A stretch of 45,605 bases of DNA from positions 1-45,605 of the forward strand of contig JBOHNM010000012.1 of assembly GCA_050730675.1 (NCBI GenBank). The letters run 5' to 3'. Of the stretch, positions 17,346 through 25,527 are shown in pieces. Each line of letters starts with the position of its first letter. Positions within the stretch are counted from its first letter, which is position 1. The notes beneath the pieces are model-generated. The model was not told the origin of the DNA. It ran no database searches and worked only from the letters and a program-made list of their open reading frames with translations. Made by a program: the position numbers and the translations under genes. This DNA comes from JBOHNM01 sp050730675. GTDB taxonomy: Bacteria; Planctomycetota; Phycisphaerae; Phycisphaerales; UBA1924.

Positions 17346-18086
17346 ATGACCCTTGCGTACAAGCCCCCTTTTCCGGGCAATCCCGACGCTCTGATGAGTC
17401 ACGTCCGCTCGCGCGGCTGGCGCGAATTGATGGCCGAGATCGCGGCGTTCAATCCGCGATGGGACCAGATCGTGGCGGCCTCCGAGCTGGGCGCCATGTT
17501 TGATGATCCCACGGGCGACTCGCCGCTGGATTCCGAGACCGATGACTGCCTTCTCTTCGCCTGCACGCAGCCGGATGACGGGCCGCTGACACTCGAAACT
17601 GCGCTGGTCCACCTCACCGCCCTCGCCATGATGTGGGCCGCGTGCGTTTCTCGATCGAACTGGGTCTATCTCGAAAACAACAGTGAAACCGAACAACTCG
17701 TGCTGATGACCCGCTGTGCCCGGCTTCTCGGGCCGGGTGCTTCGAGCGGCGCCCTCGAAGTGATCTGTCATGTCTACCAGCACTCGCCCAGCTACTGGTC
17801 GCGGACGCCGCTCGCCCTAGCAATCGAAGCTCTCCTGCTTTCAGCGCAACCGGAACTTCGGGACGCGTCGAGCGAATCGCAACTGCTGCGGCTGGCTCAG
17901 AACGAGATCGACGCGACCCATGATCTTGAGTACCACTCCGAACCCATCTCCGTCGACGAACTTTGGAGCAGTTGGGGGCGCGAAAGTACGGTATCGCTAC
18001 TCGTTGATGAAATGGCGGCGATACCCGAACTCGCCGGCCTCATCTCGCGCCTCCGCGCCCTTCGCTCGCATCCTCCCCAGCGCTGA
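17346..18086 (+). CDS. Conserved-looking hypothetical cytoplasmic protein
   Basis: 246 residues with no signal peptide or membrane segment. Acidic and mostly helical, with balanced composition (not low complexity), which argues for a real globular protein. Notable stretches are PLDSETDDCLLFACTQPDDG, ETALVHLTALAMMWA and LVDEMAAIPELAGLISRL. I recognise no family. The ATG at 17346 has GGAAG 5 nt upstream; a TTG at 17295 would add 17 residues without a ribosome site. It is divergent from recA, with which it shares the intergenic region that holds the DnaA box. Confidence 0.7.
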   Translation: MTLAYKPPFPGNPDALMSHVRSRGWRELMAEIAAFNPRWDQIVAASELGAMFDDPTGDSPLDSETDDCLLFACTQPDDGPLTLETALVHLTALAMMWAACVSRSNWVYLENNSETEQLVLMTRCARLLGPGASSGALEVICHVYQHSPSYWSRTPLALAIEALLLSAQPELRDASSESQLLRLAQNEIDATHDLEYHSEPISVDELWSSWGRESTVSLLVDEMAAIPELAGLISRLRALRSHPPQR

Positions 18087-18093
18087 ATCCGCA

Positions 18094-18407
18094 TTACGTC
18101 GCCGTTCCGCATTCCGGGCAGACCACCGCGGCATCCAGCCCGCGCCGGTCGTAGGCGCACTTCACGCAACAGCGCCGAGCTGCTCTCGATTCCATTGACG
18201 CCGCGCTGCTCCATTGGGGATGAACGCGTCCACCAAAATGCAGTAGTCATGCTTTTCAAATTCGAACAGTCGCCCCACTACTTGCGATCTTTCCCACCCT
18301 TGCTGCGGCAGCCACGCCGCCAGGGCCCATGCGACGGCGATCGTGGTCACCACTCCGAGCCCGAGCGGGCGTGCGATCCAACGCCATGTCAGGGCATGCC
18401 CCTTCAA
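18094..18407 (-). pseudogene. Decayed two-TM zinc-ribbon protein gene
   Basis: From a TTG at 18407 (GGAG upstream) the frame encodes KGHALTWRWIARPLGLG and one membrane segment like the start of the family, then stops at 18162. In a different frame, from about 18190 to the stop at 18094, the sequence reads CCVKCAYDRRGLDAAVVCPECG, an intact family zinc ribbon. The second membrane segment and most of the extracytoplasmic part seen in the copies at 1-733 and 33775-34440 are missing. This looks like an internal deletion plus frameshift in a family member. The alternative, a short 101-residue gene at 18162-18467, ignores the ribbon. Confidence 0.55.
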
Positions 18408-18611
18408 CTTCAGCCGCTCCTTTGCCCCTTCGGGGCAATCCACTCCACAGAAACGTGTAGATGGCACCGTTCATTCTACGGGTTGCGTCGGCGAGGCGGC
18501 GACTTCACCCGTAGCTACATTCCATCGCTCCTACGGAGCGAAAGGCCAGGGCCGGGGACTGGCACCTGCACAATCCGACGTTGCCACCAGTCCTTTTGGA
18601 CAATGGATTCC

Positions 18612-19454
18612 TCAATCCGTATCCGTCCACGCCACCACCGCCAGCCGCCGCCCGTCCGCTCCGAGGCACGCGAACGCGCCGTCCCACGCCACGTTGTCGA
18701 ACCACTTTGAATCCGTGTTGAGCCGCACCCACGTGCAGGCATCGACCAACTGGCAGACTTCTTCGAATGTCGAGTCCGGGTCGGCCGTCGTCAGCCACCG
18801 CACCGTGCGCCACGCCCCCAGCCGCCCGAGTGCCGCGCCGGCGCCGTGGTCGTAGGCGCCGCCGTTGATCGCGATGTCCATGACGGCGTGCAGGGCGTCG
18901 GCGCCGCCGATGATGTGGCCGGTCGCCGCCCCCTTTAGCGGCACGAAATCCCGGCCGATCGACGCGATCAGTTCGAGCGAGGCCTTCGCCGGCGACTTGA
19001 GGCGGAAGGCCGTCGCTTCCGCCCGGCCGTTGGACCGCTTCGTGATGGACTCGAACGCCGCCCCCGCCTCGTCGCCGCTGGGTTCCACACCATCGTGCTC
19101 GGCCGGCGGGCCGTGCTCCAGCCCCCGTACCGGCCCTGGCGCGGGCATCGAGCGCCCGCCCGTTCCGTCGGGCGAGTAGTTCCACACGCTCAGCCCATGC
19201 TCGACGGCTGCCCGCCGCGGCGGGAGCCAACCCAGCGGATGGTTCATGCGACGCAGGCGGGCCCAGACGTGGTCGGGCAATTCGTCGGAATCGGGGATGC
19301 GGTCACGAAACTCCGCCTCGGCCAGGAGTGTGACGCCGCGCTCGAGCGAGGCGAGGCCCCCACCACCGAGCAGCATGACCACTTGCTTGCGGATTTCGGG
19401 CCAAGACGCGGCACACACAAACATGATGTCTTCGTGGCGCTGGGAACGGTCCAT
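18612..19454 (-). CDS. Hypothetical cytoplasmic protein
   Basis: 280 residues, no signal peptide or membrane helix. The N-terminal half starts MDRSQRHEDIMFVCAASW and includes a Pro/Gly-rich linker; the C-terminal half (ELIASIGRDFVPL, DIAINGGAYDHGAG, FEEVCQLVDACTWVRL, FDNVAWDGAFACLG) looks globular, ending in VVAWTDTD. I do not recognise a family. The ATG at 19454 is the first in frame. It precedes the small membrane protein gene position-wise; the latter ends 44 nt before this start on the same strand, so they may share a transcript. Confidence 0.65.
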   Translation of the reverse strand: MDRSQRHEDIMFVCAASWPEIRKQVVMLLGGGGLASLERGVTLLAEAEFRDRIPDSDELPDHVWARLRRMNHPLGWLPPRRAAVEHGLSVWNYSPDGTGGRSMPAPGPVRGLEHGPPAEHDGVEPSGDEAGAAFESITKRSNGRAEATAFRLKSPAKASLELIASIGRDFVPLKGAATGHIIGGADALHAVMDIAINGGAYDHGAGAALGRLGAWRTVRWLTTADPDSTFEEVCQLVDACTWVRLNTDSKWFDNVAWDGAFACLGADGRRLAVVAWTDTD

Positions 19455-19498
19455 CGGTGGGCCTCGGGGTCGTCCCAGAGGCTAGGGCTACCTACTCA

Positions 19499-19822
19499 CT
19501 ACCGGTTCTGGCTGATGACGATCCCCGCGATCACGGCGAGAGCGATGCCGGTCGCAATGACCCCGCCGAGGGCGACAGGAAGAGAGCACCTGCGCAGGAG
19601 GCCGCCCATGGCCGCGCCGGTGCCGAGGGCGACGGGGAGGGACACAACCACCCAGAAGACCGCGGCGATGGGCCAGATGTTCGAGCCCATCGCCAGGGGC
19701 GTGACGACACAGGCGATCACGACGCAGCCTGCGTGGATGGCCATGCCGCGGATGACGACGCCGGGGCGGGACCGCACGAGGGGTGGGATCGGCCCGGGCA
19801 AGGTCGGCGGCGTGTCGGGCAT
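19499..19822 (-). CDS. Small membrane protein, three predicted helices
   Basis: 107 residues. After a Pro-rich start (PDTPPTLPGPIPPLV) come three hydrophobic stretches: HAGCVVIACVVTPLAMG, IAAVFWVVVSLPVALGTGAA and LPVALGGVIATGIALAVIAG. No family recognised. The ATG at 19822 opens the frame. Probably transcribed together with the hypothetical gene that follows 44 nt downstream. Confidence 0.6.
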   Translation of the reverse strand: MPDTPPTLPGPIPPLVRSRPGVVIRGMAIHAGCVVIACVVTPLAMGSNIWPIAAVFWVVVSLPVALGTGAAMGGLLRRCSLPVALGGVIATGIALAVIAGIVISQNR

Positions 19823-20004
19823 TCGGGGCTCCGGTGCGAGGCTGATGGCAGCGTACGTCGTGGGCGGGGCGCAGCATTGCCGGATGGGTCGGAAGAAATG
19901 GACCGTCGCGAGTCTGGGCTTGAGCCGGGATGGCGACTGAGTCCATCGCGTTGATGGTCTTTGGTTTTCAAAGAGCGCGTGGGAGCGCCGCGGCTGGGTT
20001 TTCA

Positions 20005-20030
20005 GCGAAGGAACGAAGGGATCGAAGAGA
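20005..20030. repeat. Dispersed 26-bp intergenic repeat, copy A
   Basis: The segment reads gcgaaggaacgaaggg then atcgaagaga. It matches 24 of 26 bases of the segment at 32171-32196, in the same orientation. Both copies sit between genes. The short gaag/cgaag units give the element an internal repeat structure. Confidence 0.6.
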
Positions 20031-20053
20031 AGCGTTAAGAGGGAGGGCAGGGC

Positions 20054-20920
20054 TCAGGCGGCGCGGGGCTGGGCGGGGTGGTGTTGGGGCGCCGGAGTTG
20101 GCAGGGCGTGGGATGGAGAATGCGATGTGGACGCGGGTGGTGTGGCCGGCGCTGCGGGTTGATTGGTGACGCTGGGTGGCACATGCCCGGGCTTGAGGCC
20201 GCCGCCGCTCTGCGGCCGGGGACTCGGTGATTGCGGGCTCGCGTGGGTGGCTTGTGGCGCGGGGGTGGCCGGCACGGAGCACCGACCGGTTGAGGGCAAC
20301 CGGTCGGTGGCACGGGTCGGTTCATTGGCACGGGCGACCATGGCCGCGGCGAGAGCGTTAATCTCGGCGTCTTCGTCTTCGGACTTGGCATCGTCCTTGA
20401 CGGCGCGGCGGTGTTTGGTGATGCGTTCGGCGCGTTCGGCGAGCTCGGCTTCGGGGTCGGGGAGGGGTGGCGTGGGCTTGAGCAGCAGCGTGGCGATGCG
20501 GCGGACTTCGGCGGGGTTGTCCTTGGCGGCCGCGGCGGTCAGGGCTTGCTCGAGGGACTTGAACGCGAGGTTGTGGCGGAGGCGGGTGGTGTGGCGGGCG
20601 AGGGACTCGGTCGCGGCTTCAAGGGCTTCGAGGTGGAAGACGATCTCGGGCGTGGCGAGGAGGATGAGGACCTGGCGGACGGGGAGGCTGAGGGCCGCGG
20701 CGAGTTCGGCCGGCGAGGTCTGGCCCTTGGCGAGGGCCTCGAAGAGGCGGTCTTGGTCGGGGGTGAGGACGGGGAGGGATGGCGAGTGACCAGTGACCAG
20801 AGGGGGATTAACCCGAAGGGGAGGCGCAACGCCGGCTGAAGCCGGCGGCTCCGACGGAAGAACCCCTCTTTGACAGTTGGGGCTCGTAGAGGCGGTCGGG
20901 ATGGTCTGTACGGCGGACAT
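20054..20920 (-). CDS. Pro/Ser-rich protein with central helix-turn-helix-like domain
   Basis: 288 residues. A central region (about 55-175) reads as a winged-helix/HTH-like unit (TPDQDRLFEALAKGQTSPAE, LAAALSLPVRQVLILL) followed by long helices (LEALEAATESLARHTTRLRH). About 110 C-terminal residues are disordered, rich in Pro, Ala, Ser and His. This may be a DNA-binding regulator, but no family is recognised. The ATG at 20920 lies inside the end of the upstream zinc-ribbon gene (113-bp overlap). The first 45 codons resemble intergenic repeat sequence (two tandem GGTCACT units), so the true N-terminus could be shorter. Confidence 0.6.
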   Translation of the reverse strand: MSAVQTIPTASTSPNCQRGVLPSEPPASAGVAPPLRVNPPLVTGHSPSLPVLTPDQDRLFEALAKGQTSPAELAAALSLPVRQVLILLATPEIVFHLEALEAATESLARHTTRLRHNLAFKSLEQALTAAAAKDNPAEVRRIATLLLKPTPPLPDPEAELAERAERITKHRRAVKDDAKSEDEDAEINALAAAMVARANEPTRATDRLPSTGRCSVPATPAPQATHASPQSPSPRPQSGGGLKPGHVPPSVTNQPAAPATPPASTSHSPSHALPTPAPQHHPAQPRAA

Positions 20921-21482
20921 GCGGGAGAATGTACGGCAAGGGGTAGGCGCAGCGCTCACACACGCCGCGCTTGCGGCGGCGGGCGCGGATCCAAGAGCGA
21001 GTGACGGTTTCAATGCCGGCGGCAAGGACGGCGAGGCAGATCAGGTTACCGCAGGCGGCCGCGGCGTTGATGTTCGGCACCCAGCGCACCGCGCCCAGAA
21101 CGCGCCATTCGGCGGCGTCGGTCGAGCTGTGCTCCGATACACCGTTCACGCCCATGTCGTTGCCGTGGGTTGACACGACGGTTCGCCAAGTCGCGTGCAA
21201 GAACGTGAACGGAAGGCCGTATCGCACCGTGAGCTGCTTGGTTTCCTCGGTTGTAAACGAAAAGAAAAGTGCGTTGGGCGGGATTTCGGTCGTTTTACGC
21301 TCGGCCGTAACGGAGATTCGCTTACCCCAGAATGGCGCCTCCGCCGGGACCACCATGAGAACGATCACCTGCGCCAACAGCAGGCCCATCGCGCAGGCGA
21401 GCCACTTAAGCACATTGAGAACGCCGCGACGAAATGCTGGGGTGCTTGGGGGGCATCGGTGATCGTGCCCGAGCGCCTGCAA
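20808..21482 (-). CDS. Two-TM membrane protein with incomplete zinc ribbon
   Basis: Up to 224 residues. N-terminal membrane segment LNVLKWLACAMGLLLAQVIVLMVV, an extracytoplasmic part of about 100 residues, a second segment (AAACGNLICLAVLAAGIETV), basic ARRRKRG, then CERCAYPLPY. The family normally continues to CPECG, but here the frame runs on into PHVRRTDHPDRLYEPQLSKR without a second Cys pair in any frame. The C-terminus therefore appears replaced or eroded. The start is uncertain: a TTG at 21482 opens the frame and a GTG at the membrane segment is an alternative. Confidence 0.55.
   Translation of the reverse strand: MQALGHDHRCPPSTPAFRRGVLNVLKWLACAMGLLLAQVIVLMVVPAEAPFWGKRISVTAERKTTEIPPNALFFSFTTEETKQLTVRYGLPFTFLHATWRTVVSTHGNDMGVNGVSEHSSTDAAEWRVLGAVRWVPNINAAAACGNLICLAVLAAGIETVTRSWIRARRRKRGVCERCAYPLPYILPHVRRTDHPDRLYEPQLSKRGSSVGAAGFSRRCASPSG
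20831..20846. repeat. Inverted repeat gccggc-tgaa-gccggc
   Basis: Perfect 6-bp arms around a 4-nt loop, inside the overlap of the two genes at 20054 and 20808. It supports the view that this stretch is repeat-derived rather than ancestral coding sequence. Too short for a terminator by itself and has no T-run. Confidence 0.4.
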
Positions 21483-21602
21483 CGCTCGATCGGGCGTGGG
21501 ATGAAGAGTCTACGACTCGACAACCTTGGTACTTGTGACTTGGAACGGCGTGACGAATAGCGTGGGGCGCGCTCGGTGGCGTGGCTCCACTGGCTCGCGT
21601 GA

Positions 21603-22055
21603 CTAGCGTTTGAGGGTTTCGCCGAACTGCTTGAAGATGTGGTTCAGGTAGTCGAAGAGCGCCCCCTCCTGCGCTTCGTCGAGCCGCTTGAGGACCGTGT
21701 TTGCCGGGTCGAGCACGATATTGCGGTAGTCAGCCGAGTCAGCGAAGAGGCCGACGAACGAACCGAACTCGTCGTCGATCCGCCGCCACTCGAACTTCAG
21801 GTGGTGCCGGATGAACTCGCCGAGGGCGGCTCCGAGGGCCTGGGAGAACTGCCACGTCTCCACCTTGCCGTCGTGCGGGAGGTGGTGCCACCAGGTCATC
21901 AGCGCATCGCAGATCTGCGGCGTGTCGTCGTCTGGCCCCGGCTTGATCCCCGCGACCTCGACGAGCTTGAAGAAGACCGCCTGGTGCATCATCAGGTCGT
22001 GCTCTTCCTGATTGGTCAGCGGGCGAGTCTCGATGCGCGGGGCGGGTGTGGACAT
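21603..22055 (-). CDS. DUF3806-like cytoplasmic protein
   Basis: 150 residues, soluble, acidic. The segment ALGAALGEFIRHHLKFEWRR, followed by DDEFGSFVGL and a Pro/Val-Lys-Arg stretch (NTVLKRLDEAQEGALFDYL), resembles DUF3806 proteins, whose function is unknown. The match is from memory of the pattern and needs a profile search. The ATG at 22055 is 12 nt after the stop of the small Gly-rich gene, so the two likely form an operon. Confidence 0.65.
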   Translation of the reverse strand: MSTPAPRIETRPLTNQEEHDLMMHQAVFFKLVEVAGIKPGPDDDTPQICDALMTWWHHLPHDGKVETWQFSQALGAALGEFIRHHLKFEWRRIDDEFGSFVGLFADSADYRNIVLDPANTVLKRLDEAQEGALFDYLNHIFKQFGETLKR

Positions 22056-22067
22056 GGGCGAACCGTG

Positions 22068-22331
22068 TTACTTGCCGGAACCGCCGCCGCGGCCGCCGGG
22101 GGCGCGGAAGGACTGGTCGGTGCGGCCGCCGAACGCGGCGTTGGCCCCATAGTTGGGTTTGCCCTTGGGGGGCTGGTTGGCCGACTTGCCGAAGGGGTTG
22201 GTGGTGGGCGGGCCGCTCTTGGTCGGGTCGTTTGCCGCCCCCCCACCGCTCTCGCCGCCGCCGCTCGCCCCCCCACCGCTGCCGCCCTTGTTCTTGCTCT
22301 TGACGTTGCCGGCTTTGCCTCGGACCTTCAT
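22068..22331 (-). CDS. Small basic Gly-rich disordered protein
   Basis: 87 residues: a Lys-rich start (KVRGKAGNVKSKNKGG), a run of Gly/Ser, then Asn/Pro/Lys-rich sequence ending in GRGGGSGK. No fold predicted by eye; composition suits a nucleic-acid-binding or scaffold tail. GGAG lies 7 nt before the ATG at 22331, and it is closely followed by the DUF3806-like gene, which supports a real gene despite low complexity. It is divergent from the acyl-CoA carboxylase gene. Confidence 0.5.
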   Translation of the reverse strand: MKVRGKAGNVKSKNKGGSGGGASGGGESGGGAANDPTKSGPPTTNPFGKSANQPPKGKPNYGANAAFGGRTDQSFRAPGGRGGGSGK

Positions 22332-22484
22332 GGAATGCTCCGGAGTGGCGTGGGATGCGGGTGGACGTGCGGCAGTCGCCGCGGAGAATGGGACGGACGA
22401 TGATACGGAAGGGCGCAGTGGAGCGAAGAACCGGTGATTCAGAGTCACAATATCCGTCCCAGCGTGTCGCTATTCTGGTGCAAC

Positions 22485-24416
22485 ATGAGCAAGCCCCCCA
22501 CCCCCACCCCCCCTGTTGCTGCGACTTCGTCGGGCGCCGCACCAACGCTGAAGGAGATTGTCGATCAGGTGCTGATCGCCGAGCAGCAGATCCGCGCGGG
22601 CGGTGGCAAGACGGCGATCGCACGGCAGCACGAGAAGGGTCGGCTGACGGCGCGGGAGCGGATCGAGTTGCTGCTGGACAAGCCGGCAGCTGCCGCGGGG
22701 GCCAGGAACGGCAAAGCCGGTGCATCGCACGCATCGGAGTCGCCGTGGTTTCAGGAACTGGGGCTGTGGGCGGCGCACGGGATGTACGAGGAGTTTGGCG
22801 GGGCGCCGGCGGCGGGCGTGGTGACAGGGATCGGGCGCGTGCAGGGGCGTGCGTGCATGATCATCGCCAACGACGCCACGGTGAAGGCCGGGGCGTTTTT
22901 TCCGATGACGTGCAAGAAGATCATCCGGGCCCAGACGATCGCGATGATGGCGCGGCTGCCGCTGATCTACCTCGTGGACTCGGCGGGTGTGTTCCTGCCG
23001 CTGCAGGAGGACGTGTTCCCGGACACGGACGACTTCGGGCGGATCTTCCGCAACAACGCGGTGATCTCGGCCGAGGGGATCCCGCAGGTCGCCGCGATCA
23101 TGGGGTACTGCGTCGCCGGCGGGGGGTACCTGCCGGTGCTGTGCGACACACTTTTGATGACCGAGGGGTCGGGGCTCTACCTGGCGGGGCCGGCGCTGGT
23201 GAAGGCCGCCATCGGGCAGGTGGTGAGCGATGAGGAGCTGGGCGGGGCGGAGATGCACGCGGCGGTGAGCGGAACGATCGACTTCAAGGAGAAGGACGAT
23301 CCGAGCTGCATCGAGCGGATCCGGAGCCTGGTCGGGAAGTACCCTCGCTCGGCGTCGCACGATGCGCTCGAGGAACTCGACAGCACACTCAAGTGGGTTT
23401 CCTCGCATGGCCAGACTGACATTGCCGAAGTGTTCAAACAGCAGGATGCCGATGCGGTCCAGAAGCACTTCGCGGCTCGTTACGGCCCGCTCGCAACGAC
23501 CGAGGCGATGCAGAAGCGTCTGGCCGCAATCGATGCGATCCTCATCGAGCGGAAGCCGCGCGGGAGCCTGCCTGTTCGTGCGACCACTGAGATCACGTCG
23601 GCCTTCACCGATAAGCCGGGCGTTCAGTACGACGTCAAGGATGTTCTGGCGTGCGTTGTTGACGGCGACGGCGGCGCGCCGGATTTCGACGAGTACAAGG
23701 CGGAGTACGGGCAGTCGATCGTGTGCGGGTACGCGAAGGTCGGCGGGCATCCGTGCGGCATCGTCGCCAACCAGAAGAAGCTCGTGCAACGGTCGATGGC
23801 CGGCGGGAGCGCCGGGCCGACCAAGAGCGTGCAGATGCCCGGCGTCATCTACGACGACTCGGCGGAGAAGGCGGCGCGGTTCATCCTCGACTGCAACCAG
23901 CGGAAGATCCCGATCGTCTTCCTGCACGACACAACGGGGTTCATGGTGGGGCGCGACAGCGAGCAGGGCGGGATCATCCGCGCGGGGGCCAAGATGGTCA
24001 ACGCGATGTCCAACTGCGTCGTGCCCAAGATTGTGGTGATCACCGGCGGGTCCTACGGCGCGGGGAACTACGCCATGTGCGGGCGGGCGTTCGACCAGTT
24101 CGTCAGCTTCGCCTGGCCCAACGCCCGCTGCGCCGTGATGGGCGCCAACCAGGCGACGGGCGTGCTGACAACGATCGAGGAAGCAAGCCGCAAGCGCAAG
24201 GGCGAGACGATTGATCCCGCGACGCACGAGCGGATCTACGCCGCGATCCACGCGGGGTACACCGAGCAGGCGGACATCCGCCACGGCGCGGCCCGGGGGT
24301 GGGTGGACCGGATCATCGAACCCCACCGCACTCGCGAAGAGCTGATCGGTGCCTTGGAAGCCGCGGCGGGATGGGACTACTCGCGGCCGCTGAAGACGGG
24401 TGTGATTCAGACGTGA
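22485..24416 (+). CDS. Acyl-CoA carboxylase, carboxyltransferase (beta) subunit
   Basis: 643 residues, against about 510-540 for propionyl- or methylcrotonyl-CoA carboxylase beta subunits. It transfers CO2 from carboxybiotin to an acyl-CoA. The N-terminal half has KGRLTARERIELLLD, the oxyanion region DSAGVFLPLQED and GYCVAGGGYLPVL. The C-terminal half has NQKKL, LHDTTGFMVGRDSE, GGSYGAGNYAMCGRAF and WPNARCAVMGANQA. The pattern is closest to methylcrotonyl/geranyl-CoA carboxylases. About 60 extra residues (around 300-360, HDALEELDSTLKW to RKPRG) lie between the halves. No biotin carboxylase subunit is nearby, but a biotin ligase gene lies 1.1 kb downstream on the same strand. The ATG at 22485 is chosen over an earlier in-frame GTG/ATG because family sequence begins soon after. 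Confidence 0.88.
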   Translation: MSKPPTPTPPVAATSSGAAPTLKEIVDQVLIAEQQIRAGGGKTAIARQHEKGRLTARERIELLLDKPAAAAGARNGKAGASHASESPWFQELGLWAAHGMYEEFGGAPAAGVVTGIGRVQGRACMIIANDATVKAGAFFPMTCKKIIRAQTIAMMARLPLIYLVDSAGVFLPLQEDVFPDTDDFGRIFRNNAVISAEGIPQVAAIMGYCVAGGGYLPVLCDTLLMTEGSGLYLAGPALVKAAIGQVVSDEELGGAEMHAAVSGTIDFKEKDDPSCIERIRSLVGKYPRSASHDALEELDSTLKWVSSHGQTDIAEVFKQQDADAVQKHFAARYGPLATTEAMQKRLAAIDAILIERKPRGSLPVRATTEITSAFTDKPGVQYDVKDVLACVVDGDGGAPDFDEYKAEYGQSIVCGYAKVGGHPCGIVANQKKLVQRSMAGGSAGPTKSVQMPGVIYDDSAEKAARFILDCNQRKIPIVFLHDTTGFMVGRDSEQGGIIRAGAKMVNAMSNCVVPKIVVITGGSYGAGNYAMCGRAFDQFVSFAWPNARCAVMGANQATGVLTTIEEASRKRKGETIDPATHERIYAAIHAGYTEQADIRHGAARGWVDRIIEPHRTREELIGALEAAAGWDYSRPLKTGVIQT

Positions 24417-24590
24417 ACTGATGCGCGGAAGCATGTGCGGCTTTGCCCGGATTCCCAGCAGTTGCCCCAGAATCGCCCGTGGAAACCCCTCAATCGGAGG
24501 GATTTGGAGCACGAACGGCAATCCAGTTGGGGTTTCGTGCGATAATCTCACCACAGCGTCGCCTGACCGCGCCGCCCGGAGCAGAGAGAC

Positions 24591-25496
24591 ATGTCCCACA
24601 ATTCGTTCATTCGTTCCGTTGCCGCTATGACCGTTCTGGCGTCGGGCGTCGCCGCCCGTGCCGACCTGCTGAATGACTACAACGTGGTCGTCATCGGAAA
24701 CTTGTCTTCCAACGTCGAGATCGAGGGACGGGCGTTCATCGGCGGGAATCTGACGACGGGCGCGTCGAGCTACGGCGCGATGCTGCTGCCGCGGAGCAGC
24801 TGGCTCGGGGTCGATGTGCTGACGGTGGGCGGGAACATCAACGGCGGCAACGTTCACGTGGAGGCCGGCAACCTGCGGCTGGACGGAACGCGGAGCGGGA
24901 CGATCGACTTCAACGGCGGTGGGCACGAGATCAACGACCCGACCGTGTCGGACCTGGTTCCGGGGTATCAGTCGCAACTGATCTCGACCAGCAACTTCCT
25001 GGCGGCGCTGGCGGCCAACAGCACGGTGACTCTGCCCGGAGCCCAGCCCGCGCCGGCGGTGTTCAACTGCGTGCCGAACGGGCAGGGCGTGGCGATCTTC
25101 ACGATCGCGGCGAGCGTGCTCAGCAACAACCTCGTGCAGCGCATGGACCTGCACCTGAACGGCGCAACATCGGTGATCATCAATGTGACGGGCGGAGCGG
25201 CGACGTACAACGCGGGCGACATGGCCGCGGATTTCACGGCCGCCAACGCGTCACGCATCCTGTGGAACTTCAACACGGCGGGTACCGTGGACACCCAGCG
25301 ACAGTTCTTCGGGGCGCTGCTGGCCCCGGGCGCGACGCTAAGCAACAGCACAACGATTGTCGGATCGGTGGGCGTGAACACGTTCAATCAGAACGGCGAG
25401 GTGCACCTGCCGAACTACACCGGCTACCTGCCGACGCCCGGTGCGGCGGGCGTGCTGGCGCTGGGCGGGCTGGTGGCGAGCCGCCGGCGGCGGTGA
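24591..25496 (+). CDS. Choice-of-anchor A family secreted protein with PEP-CTERM-like tail
   Basis: 301 residues. A signal peptide (RSVAAMTVLASGVAARA) is followed by LLNDYNVVVIGNLSSNVEIEG and GRAFIGGNL, the characteristic opening of choice-of-anchor A adhesin-like beta-helix domains, then a DFNGGGHEIN stretch and a VFN...FTIAAS region ending AGDMAADFTAANASRILWNF and FFGALLAPGA. The tail has LPTPGAAGVLALGGL and RRRR, the same type of sorting signal as the proteins ending at 14548 and 37503. The ATG has a GGAGCAGAGAG site. It would be exported and fixed to the cell surface. It sits between two biotin/acyl-CoA genes with no obvious functional link. Confidence 0.88.
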   Translation: MSHNSFIRSVAAMTVLASGVAARADLLNDYNVVVIGNLSSNVEIEGRAFIGGNLTTGASSYGAMLLPRSSWLGVDVLTVGGNINGGNVHVEAGNLRLDGTRSGTIDFNGGGHEINDPTVSDLVPGYQSQLISTSNFLAALAANSTVTLPGAQPAPAVFNCVPNGQGVAIFTIAASVLSNNLVQRMDLHLNGATSVIINVTGGAATYNAGDMAADFTAANASRILWNFNTAGTVDTQRQFFGALLAPGATLSNSTTIVGSVGVNTFNQNGEVHLPNYTGYLPTPGAAGVLALGGLVASRRRR

Positions 25497-25527
25497 GCCG
25501 ATTCGGATTTCGCTAGACTCGGCGGCG

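Noticed and set aside
22470..25154. 894-residue minus-strand open frame
   Set aside because: Antisense to the carboxyltransferase and anchor-A genes; Arg/His/Pro-rich shadow composition.
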